Assembly (NCBI GenBank): GCA_005881495.1
Contig: VBHI01000064.1
Coordinates: 1-16,510 of the forward strand
From: Chloroflexota bacterium
GTDB lineage: Bacteria > Chloroflexota > Ktedonobacteria > Ktedonobacterales > Ktedonobacteraceae
Length of the DNA: 16,510 nt
Direction: 5' to 3'
The notes below the pieces were generated by a model. That model was given only the letters and a program-made list of their open reading frames with translations. It was not told the origin of the DNA and did no database searches. Made by a program: the position numbers and the translations under genes. Of the stretch, positions 1 to 7,398 are shown in pieces; position 1 is the stretch's first letter, and every line of letters begins with the position of its first letter.

Positions 1-1
1 A

Positions 2-2122
2 ACCGCCAGCTACGAAATCAAGCAAGTTCATGAAGTCGAACATATACCCATTGAGGAGCGTATAGGACGAACGATTAAAGAAGTATTCTGGAGATATTTT
101 GTATCGCAAGTGCTTCGTTTATCACTGATGTTACTTTGTGAAGATATGCAAGATACCAAAGCAGGATTGATAATTCCCCTGCAACAAAAAGAAGCTCTCA
201 AAAAAAACTATCTACCGGGAGATCAACCCAAAGTAGGCCCCTCTCTTGTCGGTTGGCTAAATAAGAATCGCTCCTTCTATAGCTTCCTTGATGCAGACCC
301 TTCTTTTGAGTTTCCCAGTGATTTTCGCATCCAGCCGTTCCCAGTAATAGGAGAGGGTAAGCGGCAAGATAACGTCTTGATTGTGATACAAAGGGCAGCC
401 AAAGCTTTGTCTCTGAACTCTTCCCTTGTAGAAATTGTTCGACGTCTTCTGGATCTACTCTATCAACATGTGGAGCAATGGCAGCCCTGCTTCGACTTTG
501 GTATGCGGGACTGGGAGTACCAGGTTACCGATTTTACGAACCCGAACGCATTCGATGAGGTACTCAACAATCTCGCGGATATGGTAGTGGAACTGGGAGG
601 GAAAACGCCAGATGGTCAGGATCGATGGCATTATTCTTTGTTATTCCTCCCGAGAGATCCTGACTTGCCAATTCAACAACGCCATCTGGTGGTGCGAGCA
701 CAAAGTCAGTGCTCACCACATCAGGTGGGGGTAACTTCAGTTCACATGAAAGACCCAGGCCTGAGTTTTCGAGCCTACCAGAGTGGGCATGTCATCTACC
801 GACCGAAGATCGCGCCTCAAGATATAATCCTGGCCTATCGTGACCTGGAGGAAACAACACGCTCAGCTATCGCTATTCCGATTGCAGGAGATTATGGACT
901 GTCGATAGCAGTACTCTATATCGCCTCTAAAGAAATGGATGCGTTCTCGATAGCTGATCAACGAGTGCTGCGACTAATCACGCGGATGCTGGAAGAACTG
1001 CTGGTGACATACCACGCTCGTCTACGGGTAACAGGAAGAATCGGGGAATGGATAACGAATCCCGGGGTCGTTGATCCCTCGTTTAAGGAGTTTTTGTCAG
1101 AAAACGACTTTATTAATGATGTAGAAGTGTTGCTTACTGAAATTCATTTACAAGACCTCATGGAGATACAATCTGAGGAAGTGGTTTCCTTCATTGCCAT
1201 TGATATAGATAACCAGAGCAGCCTTGCCACGAAGTACGGGGATCAGGTTGCGAGAAACTTAAGTAGGGAGGTAGGCTTACGGATACGAGGGCAACTTCTC
1301 TCAAACCCAGGATTAAGTCGATTGTACCATGTGAATGCTGATAGATATTATCTATTACTAAAGGGGATGCCACTTGAGGAGGCGCGGAGTCGAGCTGAAA
1401 CTCTGCGTGTAGCTCTGGGAGGCGAATACCGTCTTGATGCACGACGTGTTGCAGTGGGAAGACCAATGTTACCTGCCGGGTTGCTGGAAATTCCAAAAGT
1501 GACAGTGCGTTTAGGTGTACAATCTTACCAATATAGGAGACTAAAAGAGGTATTGCAGCGATATCCGGCTGAGGTTGCTGTAGCTGGAGTAAGAGCGTTA
1601 GTAATGCAAGGCACTAACGAGGCGCTTGAAATAGGGCAACGTGAGGGCGGAAACTGTATCATAAGTTGGGACCCCAACCCCATTATTTGGAGTTATAGAC
1701 GTTGGTCTCCATCGGAAGATCCTGCAAAAGACGTATTAGCGAGCGCATCTCCAACCCAATTTCGGAGGATGATTTTTTTGTCTCCGATGATATCTTTAGT
1801 TCTTACTATAACAAGGATAATGGGCAATATCTACCTCAAATTCTCGAACGAGATTACGTTGTTGATAAGCAGAAAGTCAAGATCATTGACAATAATTGTT
1901 CGCTCCAGGACTCTACTGCCTGGATTCACCAATTTGTTAATACTATCTGTGATTTGGAATCAATACGAAATTAGCAACTTGAGCATAAATTCACTACCCC
2001 CCTATCCCCCATATGATACACTATCCAAAACACCAATACGCCAACTACCAATCATCAACCATCATTCAAAAAGAACGAGGAACCATCAGTGCCAACAACG
2101 CGTACCCCCTTCGAAAAACTGA
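2..2122 (+). CDS. GAF domain plus degenerate GGDEF domain signalling protein, 5' partial, C-terminus probably frameshifted
   Basis: The frame is open from the window edge, so the true start lies upstream; the GTG at 110 is only the first internal start codon. A GAF-like sensory domain falls at about nt 540-1025 (ending in a long helix rich in Leu, Glu and Arg). A GGDEF-like fold follows at about nt 1170-1670: AIDIDNQSSLATKYGDQ resembles the DIDxFKxxND start, TVRLGV matches the TVSIGV strand, and the end resembles the ALYxAKxxGxN helix. The active-site loop reads VNADRYYLLL (nt 1331-1360) where GGDEF is expected, so cyclase activity is very unlikely. It is more probably a ligand-sensing or regulatory protein. 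After about nt 1700 the zero frame becomes hydrophobic and basic and overlaps rho, while another frame reads like protein, suggesting a frameshift. The domains are fairly sure; the ligand is unknown. Confidence 0.7.
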   Translation, partial: TASYEIKQVHEVEHIPIEERIGRTIKEVFWRYFVSQVLRLSLMLLCEDMQDTKAGLIIPLQQKEALKKNYLPGDQPKVGPSLVGWLNKNRSFYSFLDADPSFEFPSDFRIQPFPVIGEGKRQDNVLIVIQRAAKALSLNSSLVEIVRRLLDLLYQHVEQWQPCFDFGMRDWEYQVTDFTNPNAFDEVLNNLADMVVELGGKTPDGQDRWHYSLLFLPRDPDLPIQQRHLVVRAQSQCSPHQVGVTSVHMKDPGLSFRAYQSGHVIYRPKIAPQDIILAYRDLEETTRSAIAIPIAGDYGLSIAVLYIASKEMDAFSIADQRVLRLITRMLEELLVTYHARLRVTGRIGEWITNPGVVDPSFKEFLSENDFINDVEVLLTEIHLQDLMEIQSEEVVSFIAIDIDNQSSLATKYGDQVARNLSREVGLRIRGQLLSNPGLSRLYHVNADRYYLLLKGMPLEEARSRAETLRVALGGEYRLDARRVAVGRPMLPAGLLEIPKVTVRLGVQSYQYRRLKEVLQRYPAEVAVAGVRALVMQGTNEALEIGQREGGNCIISWDPNPIIWSYRRWSPSEDPAKDVLASASPTQFRRMIFLSPMISLVLTITRIMGNIYLKFSNEITLLISRKSRSLTIIVRSRTLLPGFTNLLILSVIWNQYEISNLSINSLPPYPPYDTLSKTPIRQLPIINHHSKRTRNHQCQQRVPPSKN
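1699..1974 (+). other. Probable true C-terminal tail of the GAF/GGDEF protein in the -1 frame
   Basis: In frame 1 a stop at 1696-1698 is followed by an open stretch to a TAG at 1972-1974. It encodes a hydrophilic, acidic tail (ISEDDFFVSDDIF, then QYLPQILERDYVV) that looks far more like protein than the zero-frame alternative. Ending here would also leave room for the rho promoter and ribosome binding site. The shift could fall anywhere between 1699 and 1780. The best candidate is the T7 run at 1773-1779: in the zero frame, T TTT TTG (1774-1780) is a classical -1 slippery heptamer. A sequencing or assembly indel, a real mutation, or programmed slippage would all explain it. Confidence 0.5.
1990..2017 (+). 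promoter_or_regulatory. Candidate promoter for rho
   Basis: TTCACT (1990-1995) and TATGAT (2012-2017) are separated by 16 bases. They match the -35 consensus at 4 of 6 and the -10 consensus at 5 of 6 positions. The pair sits in the short C/A-rich gap between the probable end of the upstream gene (1974) and the rho start. Sequence match only. Confidence 0.35.
2077..2081 (+). promoter_or_regulatory. Ribosome binding site that fixes the rho GTG start
   Basis: GAGGA lies 7 bases before the GTG at 2089. Frame 1 has stops at 1974 and about 2016 upstream, so no longer Rho is possible. This supports the short N-terminus as genuine. Confidence 0.6.
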
Positions 2123-3012
2123 CTGCCATCCATCCCAACCGCCGTATTACCCTGGAGACCGGCCCAACTCCCATCTCCATGCGCCTGATGGACCTCTTTG
2201 TGCCTCTCGGCTTTGGCCAACGTGCCCTCGTAGTTGCGCCACCTCAGGCCGGCAAAACCACTATTCTGCGCCAGATTGCCGCCGCCATCCTGAAGAACCA
2301 TCCTGATGCCAGCCTATTCCTCTGCCTTGTGGATGAACGACCCGAAGAAGTCACCGAATGGCGTATGGAAGTGAAGGGGCCAAATGTGAAGCTCTATGCC
2401 TCCAGCTTTGACCAGGAGTCCGCGCGCCATGGACGCATCGTCGAGCAGGCCCTGGTTGATGCGAAACGGCTGGCCGAACAGGGAAAAGACGTGATCATCA
2501 TCCTCGACTCGCTGACGCGCCTGGCGCGCGCCCACAACCTGAATAGTGATCTGTGGGAAAGGCCGCGTGGTCAACGAGGTAACTACGGAGGTGGGCGCAC
2601 CCTCTCCGGCGGTATTGATGCCCGTGCACTAGAGGTAGGCCGGCGCGTCTTTGGAGCCGCCCGCGCCCTCGAAGAAGGCGGCAGCCTCACCATCATTGCC
2701 AGTTGCCTTGTCGAGACAGGCAGCCGCCTGGACGAGGTCGTCTACGAAGAGTTTAAGGGCACCGGCAACCTGGAGATACGCCTCTCACGCGAACTGGCCG
2801 ACCGCCGTATCTTTCCCGCCATCGATGTCGCAGCCTCGAGCACTCGCCAGGAAGAACGCCTACTAACACCTCCCGAACTGCGCACCATGGCAATCCTGCG
2901 CCGCAAGCTGGCCGACCTACCCCGCCGCGAAATCACCGAACAGGTCATCCTCCTGTTCGAAAAAACCTCCTCCAATGCGCAATTAATCGAAGCAATCACC
3001 AAACAGGCCTAA
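2089..3012 (+). CDS. rho: Short Rho-type ATP-dependent RNA helicase/translocase (transcription termination factor Rho)
   Basis: The 307-residue product aligns with the ATPase half of Rho. Visible motifs: Walker [10 protein letters not shown] (50-58, Lys56), DERPEEV (82-88), Walker [15 protein letters not shown] (135-148), the R-loop YEEFKGTGN (219-227) and the LSR arginine-finger region (232-234). Rho is a homohexameric ring that translocates on RNA and releases it from RNA polymerase. E. coli Rho is 419 residues, with an N-terminal helical plus OB-fold primary RNA-binding domain; here the protein begins at the equivalent of the linker ([15 protein letters not shown]), so that domain is absent. 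The Q-loop between Asn150 and Gly175 is about 12 residues longer than in E. coli and rich in Arg and Gly. Identity as a Rho ATPase is nearly certain. Whether it is the housekeeping termination factor or a specialised paralogue cannot be told. Confidence 0.93.
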   Translation: MPTTRTPFEKLTAIHPNRRITLETGPTPISMRLMDLFVPLGFGQRALVVAPPQAGKTTILRQIAAAILKNHPDASLFLCLVDERPEEVTEWRMEVKGPNVKLYASSFDQESARHGRIVEQALVDAKRLAEQGKDVIIILDSLTRLARAHNLNSDLWERPRGQRGNYGGGRTLSGGIDARALEVGRRVFGAARALEEGGSLTIIASCLVETGSRLDEVVYEEFKGTGNLEIRLSRELADRRIFPAIDVAASSTRQEERLLTPPELRTMAILRRKLADLPRREITEQVILLFEKTSSNAQLIEAITKQA

Positions 3013-3078
3013 CATGAAATAGAGGATCACCCCTACTAGGCCACGAACTCACTGCTCTACACCTCTTCTCCTGAAAAA

Positions 3079-3087
3079 TGACATAAT
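3079..3087 (+). promoter_or_regulatory. Candidate extended -10 element before the zinc-ribbon gene
   Basis: TGACATAAT contains TGn plus CATAAT, a 5-of-6 match to the -10 consensus, 54 bases before the preferred start at 3141. No good -35 hexamer was seen at the right distance. It would let the zinc-ribbon/phosphorylase pair be transcribed independently of rho. Confidence 0.3.
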
Positions 3088-3140
3088 GATATCCTACAGG
3101 CAAAAGTATCGTGACAAAAAAAAAGATGGGAGAGCAAACC

Positions 3141-3812
3141 ATGCGTTGCCCCTATTGTGGTCGTAACTCAGAGCGATCAACCTACTGCACAAATTGTGGA
3201 CGCGATCTAAGAATTCCACCATCCCAACAACCTGTTGCAGGCCAGCAACCACCGCAGGGCTACCCAACATCAGCGCCACGTCAGCAACCACCGTACCAGC
3301 AGCCACGCCCGGTACCTCCAGCCTCCGGCTATCCATCACATGCTGCCCCAACACCTCAACAGGCACATCGTACCAGGCAGCCCGAAGCGCCACCTCCACC
3401 GCGTCCTCCTGCGCCGGCACCTCCTGCCCCCGAAGCTCCTGCTCCATTCCCGCCGCATACTCTTGAACATCTTCACGCGCTCGAAGCAGGTGCGCTGGCC
3501 TACACTATCCTGGATACCACAACGGACAACAAACGGAAAAAAACGACGCGCATAACCTATCCAAAGAGTGTTGCATGGCAACAGGTCGCTACCCTGCTCA
3601 AAGCGTTCAAAGAGACGCAAGAAGAGCCTTACGAAACCATTGTCATTCAGGGCTACTTGCCAAGTGACCCCGGTCTCTATTCTTTTACGAATGGCCAGCT
3701 TGTCTTCGACCGCAATGTACGCCTGGGTGGCCAGACCCTGAACCGCTACCAGATTGAGACTGGCAACGGCTTTGAAGTTGACTCTGTGCGCATTGTACTC
3801 TCAGAAGAGTGA
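3141..3812 (+). CDS. Zinc-ribbon protein with Pro/Gln-rich linker and C-terminal unknown domain
   Basis: The product starts MRCPYCGRNSERSTYCTNCG, a zinc ribbon with two CxxC pairs (Cys3/Cys6 and Cys16/Cys19). A low-complexity linker rich in Pro, Gln and Ala covers about residues 25-105. A folded C-terminal part of about 110 residues follows, with no family I recognise. No transmembrane segment is visible. I chose the ATG at 3141 because GGGAGAG (3128-3134) sits 6 bases upstream and zinc-ribbon proteins commonly begin MxCPxCG; a GTG at 3111 would add 10 Lys-rich residues. The stop is 9 bases before the phosphorylase start, so the two are probably one transcript. Function unknown; a metal-stabilised protein-interaction role is an inference. 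Confidence 0.8.
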   Translation: MRCPYCGRNSERSTYCTNCGRDLRIPPSQQPVAGQQPPQGYPTSAPRQQPPYQQPRPVPPASGYPSHAAPTPQQAHRTRQPEAPPPPRPPAPAPPAPEAPAPFPPHTLEHLHALEAGALAYTILDTTTDNKRKKTTRITYPKSVAWQQVATLLKAFKETQEEPYETIVIQGYLPSDPGLYSFTNGQLVFDRNVRLGGQTLNRYQIETGNGFEVDSVRIVLSEE

Positions 3813-3821
3813 GGAAACCGT

Positions 3822-5141
3822 ATGGACGCTGTAGAACTCATTCGTAAGAAGCGCGATGGTCATACACTCAGTACACAGGAGATAAACTGGTTCATTGCTG
3901 AGTATATCCGTGAGCAAATTCCAGATTATCAAATGTCGGCCTGGCTAATGGCTGTGTACTGGCGCGGTATGGATGCCCGCGAGACCAGTGATTTAACCCT
4001 GGCCATGGCGCATTCTGGTGAAGAGCTTCATGTGCGCGATGTCATCTCACCCGTCGTAGATAAACACAGCACCGGCGGGGTCGGTGACAAAGTGACCCTG
4101 GCGGTAGCGCCACTGGTGGCTGCCTGTGGAGTCGCGGTGGGCAAGATGACTGGACGAGGCCTTGGTCACACTGGCGGTACCATCGATAAACTGGAGTCCG
4201 TCACAGGATTTCGTTCCGAGCTCTCTCGCGAAGAGTTTATGCGCATACTCTTGCAACACTCTCTTGTTCTGGCAGGTCAATCGCACGACCTGGCGCCGGC
4301 TGACGGCAAAATGTATGCGCTGCGCGATGTCACCGGCACCATTGAGAGCATTCCCCTTATCGCGGCCAGCATTATGAGTAAAAAACTGGCCATTGGAGCA
4401 TCGCACTTACTACTGGATGTCAAGGTTGGCTCAGGCGCGTTTATGAAGACGGTAGAGCAGGCGCGTAGCCTTGCGGAGACGATGGTTGATATTGGACGCC
4501 TGGCAGGCCTGCATACGGTTGCTGCCATCACCTCCATGGATCAACCCCTGGGTCATGCTATCGGCAATGCGCTGGAAATGGCCGAGGCAATCTCAATTCT
4601 CCATGGCAAAGGTCCGCGCGACGTTTCCGAGCTTTGTTACCATGAAGCGGCGGAATTACTGGTCATGACGGAAAGCGCTAGCAGTTTCCCCGAAGCAGTG
4701 GAGCGTGTTCAACATGCTGTACAATCAGGAGCTGCCGTTGCGAAGCTGGCCGAGGTCATCGCGGCTCAAGGTGGCAACGCCCGGCAGATCGAACTGCCAC
4801 ATCTTTTGCCCACCGCCCCTGTACGTTCCATGCTGACAGCGCCACACAGTGGGTATATCGCCGGGATACAGTCAGAACAGATAGGCCTGGCAAGTATGCA
4901 CCTTGGTGCAGGGCGTTTCAAAAAAGGTGAGCCAATCGATCACCGTACCGGCCTGGTTTTGCAGGCAAAGGTGGGTGAATACCGCCAGGCTGGTGAACCA
5001 CTGGTGGAAATCCACGCTCGTAGCGACGCTGAAGCCGCCTCTATACACGAAGCGCTGCTGGCCTGTTACACCTGGAGCGACGCCCCTGTCACTCTCGGCC
5101 CACTAATTTACGACACCATCCGCCCCTGGGCGCGAAATTGA
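3822..5141 (+). CDS. pdp: Pyrimidine-nucleoside phosphorylase (thymidine/uridine phosphorylase, PDP type)
   Basis: The enzyme splits pyrimidine nucleosides with phosphate into free base and (deoxy)ribose-1-phosphate in nucleoside salvage; it is cytosolic and dimeric in this family. The 439 residues match the family length (about 430-440). Motifs include the phosphate-binding VDKHSTGGVGDK (79-90), GRGLGHTGGTIDKLE (111-125), ALRDVTGTIESIPLIAASI (166-184), SKK (186-188) and DVKVGSGAFMK (199-209). The C-terminal alpha/beta domain runs from about 335 onward (GLASMHLGAGRFKKGEPID). The ATG at 3822 has GAGGAAA just upstream, at the end of the preceding gene. The sequence is closer to Bacillus-type Pdp, which accepts both uridine and thymidine, than to a thymidine-only DeoA, but specificity cannot be read with certainty. 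Confidence 0.95.
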   Translation: MDAVELIRKKRDGHTLSTQEINWFIAEYIREQIPDYQMSAWLMAVYWRGMDARETSDLTLAMAHSGEELHVRDVISPVVDKHSTGGVGDKVTLAVAPLVAACGVAVGKMTGRGLGHTGGTIDKLESVTGFRSELSREEFMRILLQHSLVLAGQSHDLAPADGKMYALRDVTGTIESIPLIAASIMSKKLAIGASHLLLDVKVGSGAFMKTVEQARSLAETMVDIGRLAGLHTVAAITSMDQPLGHAIGNALEMAEAISILHGKGPRDVSELCYHEAAELLVMTESASSFPEAVERVQHAVQSGAAVAKLAEVIAAQGGNARQIELPHLLPTAPVRSMLTAPHSGYIAGIQSEQIGLASMHLGAGRFKKGEPIDHRTGLVLQAKVGEYRQAGEPLVEIHARSDAEAASIHEALLACYTWSDAPVTLGPLIYDTIRPWARN

Positions 5142-5146
5142 TCATA

Positions 5147-5217
5147 GTAGGGGCGACCCTCGGGTCGCCCAAAAAACGTGCGGTCGCCCTACAAACCTGC
5201 CCCCACCCCTGAAGGGG
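5147..5217. repeat. Intergenic inverted-repeat element between convergent genes
   Basis: A near-perfect hairpin pairs GGGCGACCC (5151-5159) with GGGTCGCCC (5162-5170). It is followed by A6, a second GGTCGCCC copy (5182-5189) that could pair with the first arm instead, and a small CCCCT/AGGGG hairpin (5206-5217). It looks like a dispersed REP/MITE-type palindromic element. It is not a canonical intrinsic terminator: the run after the hairpin is A6 on the + strand, and the T6 on the - strand comes before the hairpin. It sits where transcripts from both sides converge and may block read-through. Confidence 0.55.
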
Positions 5218-5221
5218 CTAC

Positions 5222-5734
5222 TTAATGATGGTTGATAAAATAGGCAACAAGAATAACCAGAATAATAACAGCCACCACCGCAATCAAGAAATACGTGTTC
5301 CTGCGGCCTAAAGAAATTTTGCGCGGCCCGGTAGCCGCCACCTTCTTTACCTCTTGTCTGCGTTCCTCGGCGCGTCTCTTCCTCTTCTCAAGACGCTTCT
5401 GCCTTGGATCTTTCGCGCTGCTAGCCTGAGCCGGCCCCGTGCCCAGGTGTTCCATTCGCCGGCGCATATCGCGATTGTAACTCTCGGCCTGTTGCTGCTG
5501 GGGACTCGTCGATGTGATCTCCTTTGGCCGCGTGGATTTCGCTCCAGGGGCAGCCGTACCACCGATGCGCGGCTGATTACTCTGTGCGCTCTGCTTGCCC
5601 TTATTTGCTGGCGCGCTATCCTTGGGTGCAACCACCTGCTCCTGAGCGGCGCCTGTTTTTTTCGCTGCGGTCGTCTTTGCGGTGCCAGTTTTCTTTTCCG
5701 GCTTTTGTGGTCCTTGTTTATTCACCTTCGTCAT
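5222..5734 (-). CDS. Lysine-rich, probably tail-anchored membrane protein of unknown function
   Basis: The 170-residue product has no family I recognise. The N-terminal 130 residues are low complexity, rich in Lys, Ala, Gln, Thr and Pro, with a dense basic stretch at about 108-130 (RQKRLEKRKRRAEERRQEVK) likely to form a charged helix. One hydrophobic helix follows at about 149-167 (YFLIAVVAVIILVILVAYF), and the chain ends INHH. With the membrane segment at the extreme C-terminus and no signal peptide, a cytoplasmic, disordered, cationic domain anchored by its tail is the simplest model. It could touch RNA, DNA or acidic lipids, but that is inference. The start is supported by AAAGGA 8 bases before the ATG. 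It lies downstream of cca on the same strand and may be co-transcribed. Confidence 0.75.
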   Translation of the reverse strand: MTKVNKQGPQKPEKKTGTAKTTAAKKTGAAQEQVVAPKDSAPANKGKQSAQSNQPRIGGTAAPGAKSTRPKEITSTSPQQQQAESYNRDMRRRMEHLGTGPAQASSAKDPRQKRLEKRKRRAEERRQEVKKVAATGPRKISLGRRNTYFLIAVVAVIILVILVAYFINHH

Positions 5735-5818
5735 GGTTGAGTCCTTTACTGCGGAAAATATCGTGAAATGTGGAAAAGCAAAAATAGTCAGCCGTCTACG
5801 AGATTCACTTCAACTTTA

Positions 5819-7216
5819 TCATTCGCGAGTACCTGTTGATCGACCATCCCCCTCCGTCCCCTCTAAGAAATCGCGCGCGATTCTTGCCGCTCCTTCTTTA
5901 TCATCAGGTGAAAGCACACCATCAATAACCAGGCCCAGCAGATGATCTTTCAAAGGGCGCAGCCACGGACCTGGACTGCGGCCAAAAAGTGCCATCAATT
6001 CATTTCCATCCAGCGGACTTTTCAGCGGAACACGCTCTGCCTCCTCCTTGAGCCACTGACAGCGTCCCTCCAATTCAGCCACACGCGCCGCGGCACGCGA
6101 AATCTTATCTGCCCGATAGCTCGTAATATCTGCGCGAGAAAGATCAAGCAAATCAGGCAGAACCTCTCCGCTATCCAGCATGAGACGCCGCACGGCCCCA
6201 TCAGTCCAGTCACTGGTATAAGCGTTCGCCCGCATATGCAGGCGCACTATCCTTGACACATTTTCAATAAAATCTCGATCAAAATGCAGCCTTCTGAGTA
6301 TATCCCGCGCCATATATGCTCCCACATCCTCGTGTCCAAAGAAATGGATTTTATTCTCTTCGACACTCTTCGTGCGCGGCTTGGCAATATCGTGCAGCAG
6401 TGCGCTCCAGCGCGTCGCTAAGCGGGGCGATGAACGTTCTACCACGCGTAACACATGTGCATAGACATCCTTAGAGGAGATAGAGCGCGTTAGCTGCTGG
6501 CTGACCCCGCGTAGCTCCACTACTTCCGGTATAATCCACTCCATCAAGCCTAGCTCAACCAGCAGGTCAAGCCCCTTCGCCGGATGTGGTGAGATAAGTA
6601 GTTTATTCATCTCATCGCGAATACGCTCACGACTAATCTTCTGTAGTTTTGCAGCCTGGCGTAAAATCGAGCGTCTTGTTTCTGGCTCAATCGTGAAGTC
6701 AAGTTGAGAAGCGAAACGCACCGCGCGCAACAGACGCAGTGGATCTTCATCAAATCGCTTGTCTGGCTCATTCCCAACCGCGCGTAAAATATGGGCCTCT
6801 AGATCTTGCCGCCCGCCAAAGAGATCAATGATATCTCCATTGAGGGGATCGCGCGCCAGGGCATTAATGGTAAAGTCGCGTCTCAGCAGGTCATCCTCTA
6901 ATCTTGTACCAAAGCACACTTCCGGTTTCCGCGATTCCGGATTATAGCGCTCAGTGCGGAAGGTGGTTATCTCGATAATGTCGCCGCCATAATGCAGGCG
7001 CACAGTACCAAAACGTTCGCCTACCAGCACCACCGCACTTGGGCGTGTTGGCGCGACCAGCCGTTTGATCTCCTCAGGCTGCGCATCAGTTGCCAGGTCG
7101 GCATCATTGGATTGTTCCCGGTGCAGCAGCACATCGCGCACCGTCCCACCTACCATATAGAGTTGTTTATGCTGTGCGCGAAAAGCTTCCGCCAGCGTGA
7201 TGATGATATCTAACAT
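5819..7216 (-). CDS. cca: CCA-adding tRNA nucleotidyltransferase (polyA polymerase family, HD domain)
   Basis: The enzyme adds or repairs the 3' CCA end of tRNAs with CTP and ATP. Class II nucleotidyltransferase features are clear (numbered from the ATG at 7216, 465 residues): YMVGGTVRDVLL (20-31), the metal-binding DxD as DAD (38-40), the RRDFTINALA motif (112-121), and RFDEDPLRLLRAVRFASQLD (154-173). An HD domain follows, with LLHDIAKPRTKS (273-284) and FFGHED (292-297). I prefer the ATG at 7216, which gives MLDIIITLAEAF as a typical family N-terminus; a TTG at 7258 would add 14 residues, and neither has a strong ribosome binding site. The HD domain suggests phosphodiesterase/phosphatase-type trimming activity as in the E. 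coli enzyme. An A-adding or polyA polymerase role is a less likely alternative. Confidence 0.94.
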   Translation of the reverse strand: MLDIIITLAEAFRAQHKQLYMVGGTVRDVLLHREQSNDADLATDAQPEEIKRLVAPTRPSAVVLVGERFGTVRLHYGGDIIEITTFRTERYNPESRKPEVCFGTRLEDDLLRRDFTINALARDPLNGDIIDLFGGRQDLEAHILRAVGNEPDKRFDEDPLRLLRAVRFASQLDFTIEPETRRSILRQAAKLQKISRERIRDEMNKLLISPHPAKGLDLLVELGLMEWIIPEVVELRGVSQQLTRSISSKDVYAHVLRVVERSSPRLATRWSALLHDIAKPRTKSVEENKIHFFGHEDVGAYMARDILRRLHFDRDFIENVSRIVRLHMRANAYTSDWTDGAVRRLMLDSGEVLPDLLDLSRADITSYRADKISRAAARVAELEGRCQWLKEEAERVPLKSPLDGNELMALFGRSPGPWLRPLKDHLLGLVIDGVLSPDDKEGAARIARDFLEGTEGDGRSTGTRE

Positions 7217-7297
7217 GCGAAACTTGTGTATCCGCTTCAGGTGTAGTGTGCTAAACAAAGCAACATACCCCCGCTTTTCCTCTTACGTAATGGCAGT

Positions 7298-7326
7298 ATT
7301 GTATCATGGCTCATTCGTGTTGGCTA
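7298..7326 (-). promoter_or_regulatory. Candidate promoter of cca
   Basis: On the minus strand TAGCCA (7321-7326) and TACAAT (7298-7303) are 17 bases apart, with TGA directly before the -10, making it an extended -10. It lies about 80 bases upstream of the preferred ATG. Confidence 0.45.
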
Positions 7327-7398
7327 GACATGTGCCTGAGAGGAGGACGACCAGGTAAGCGTATAGTCGGCGCTTTTTGGCATCGCATACTCCTTCAC

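Noticed and set aside
5151..5176. Hairpin after the nucleoside phosphorylase as an intrinsic terminator
   Set aside because: The hairpin is followed by A6 rather than T, and on the other strand the T6 precedes the stem, so it is not canonical in either direction.
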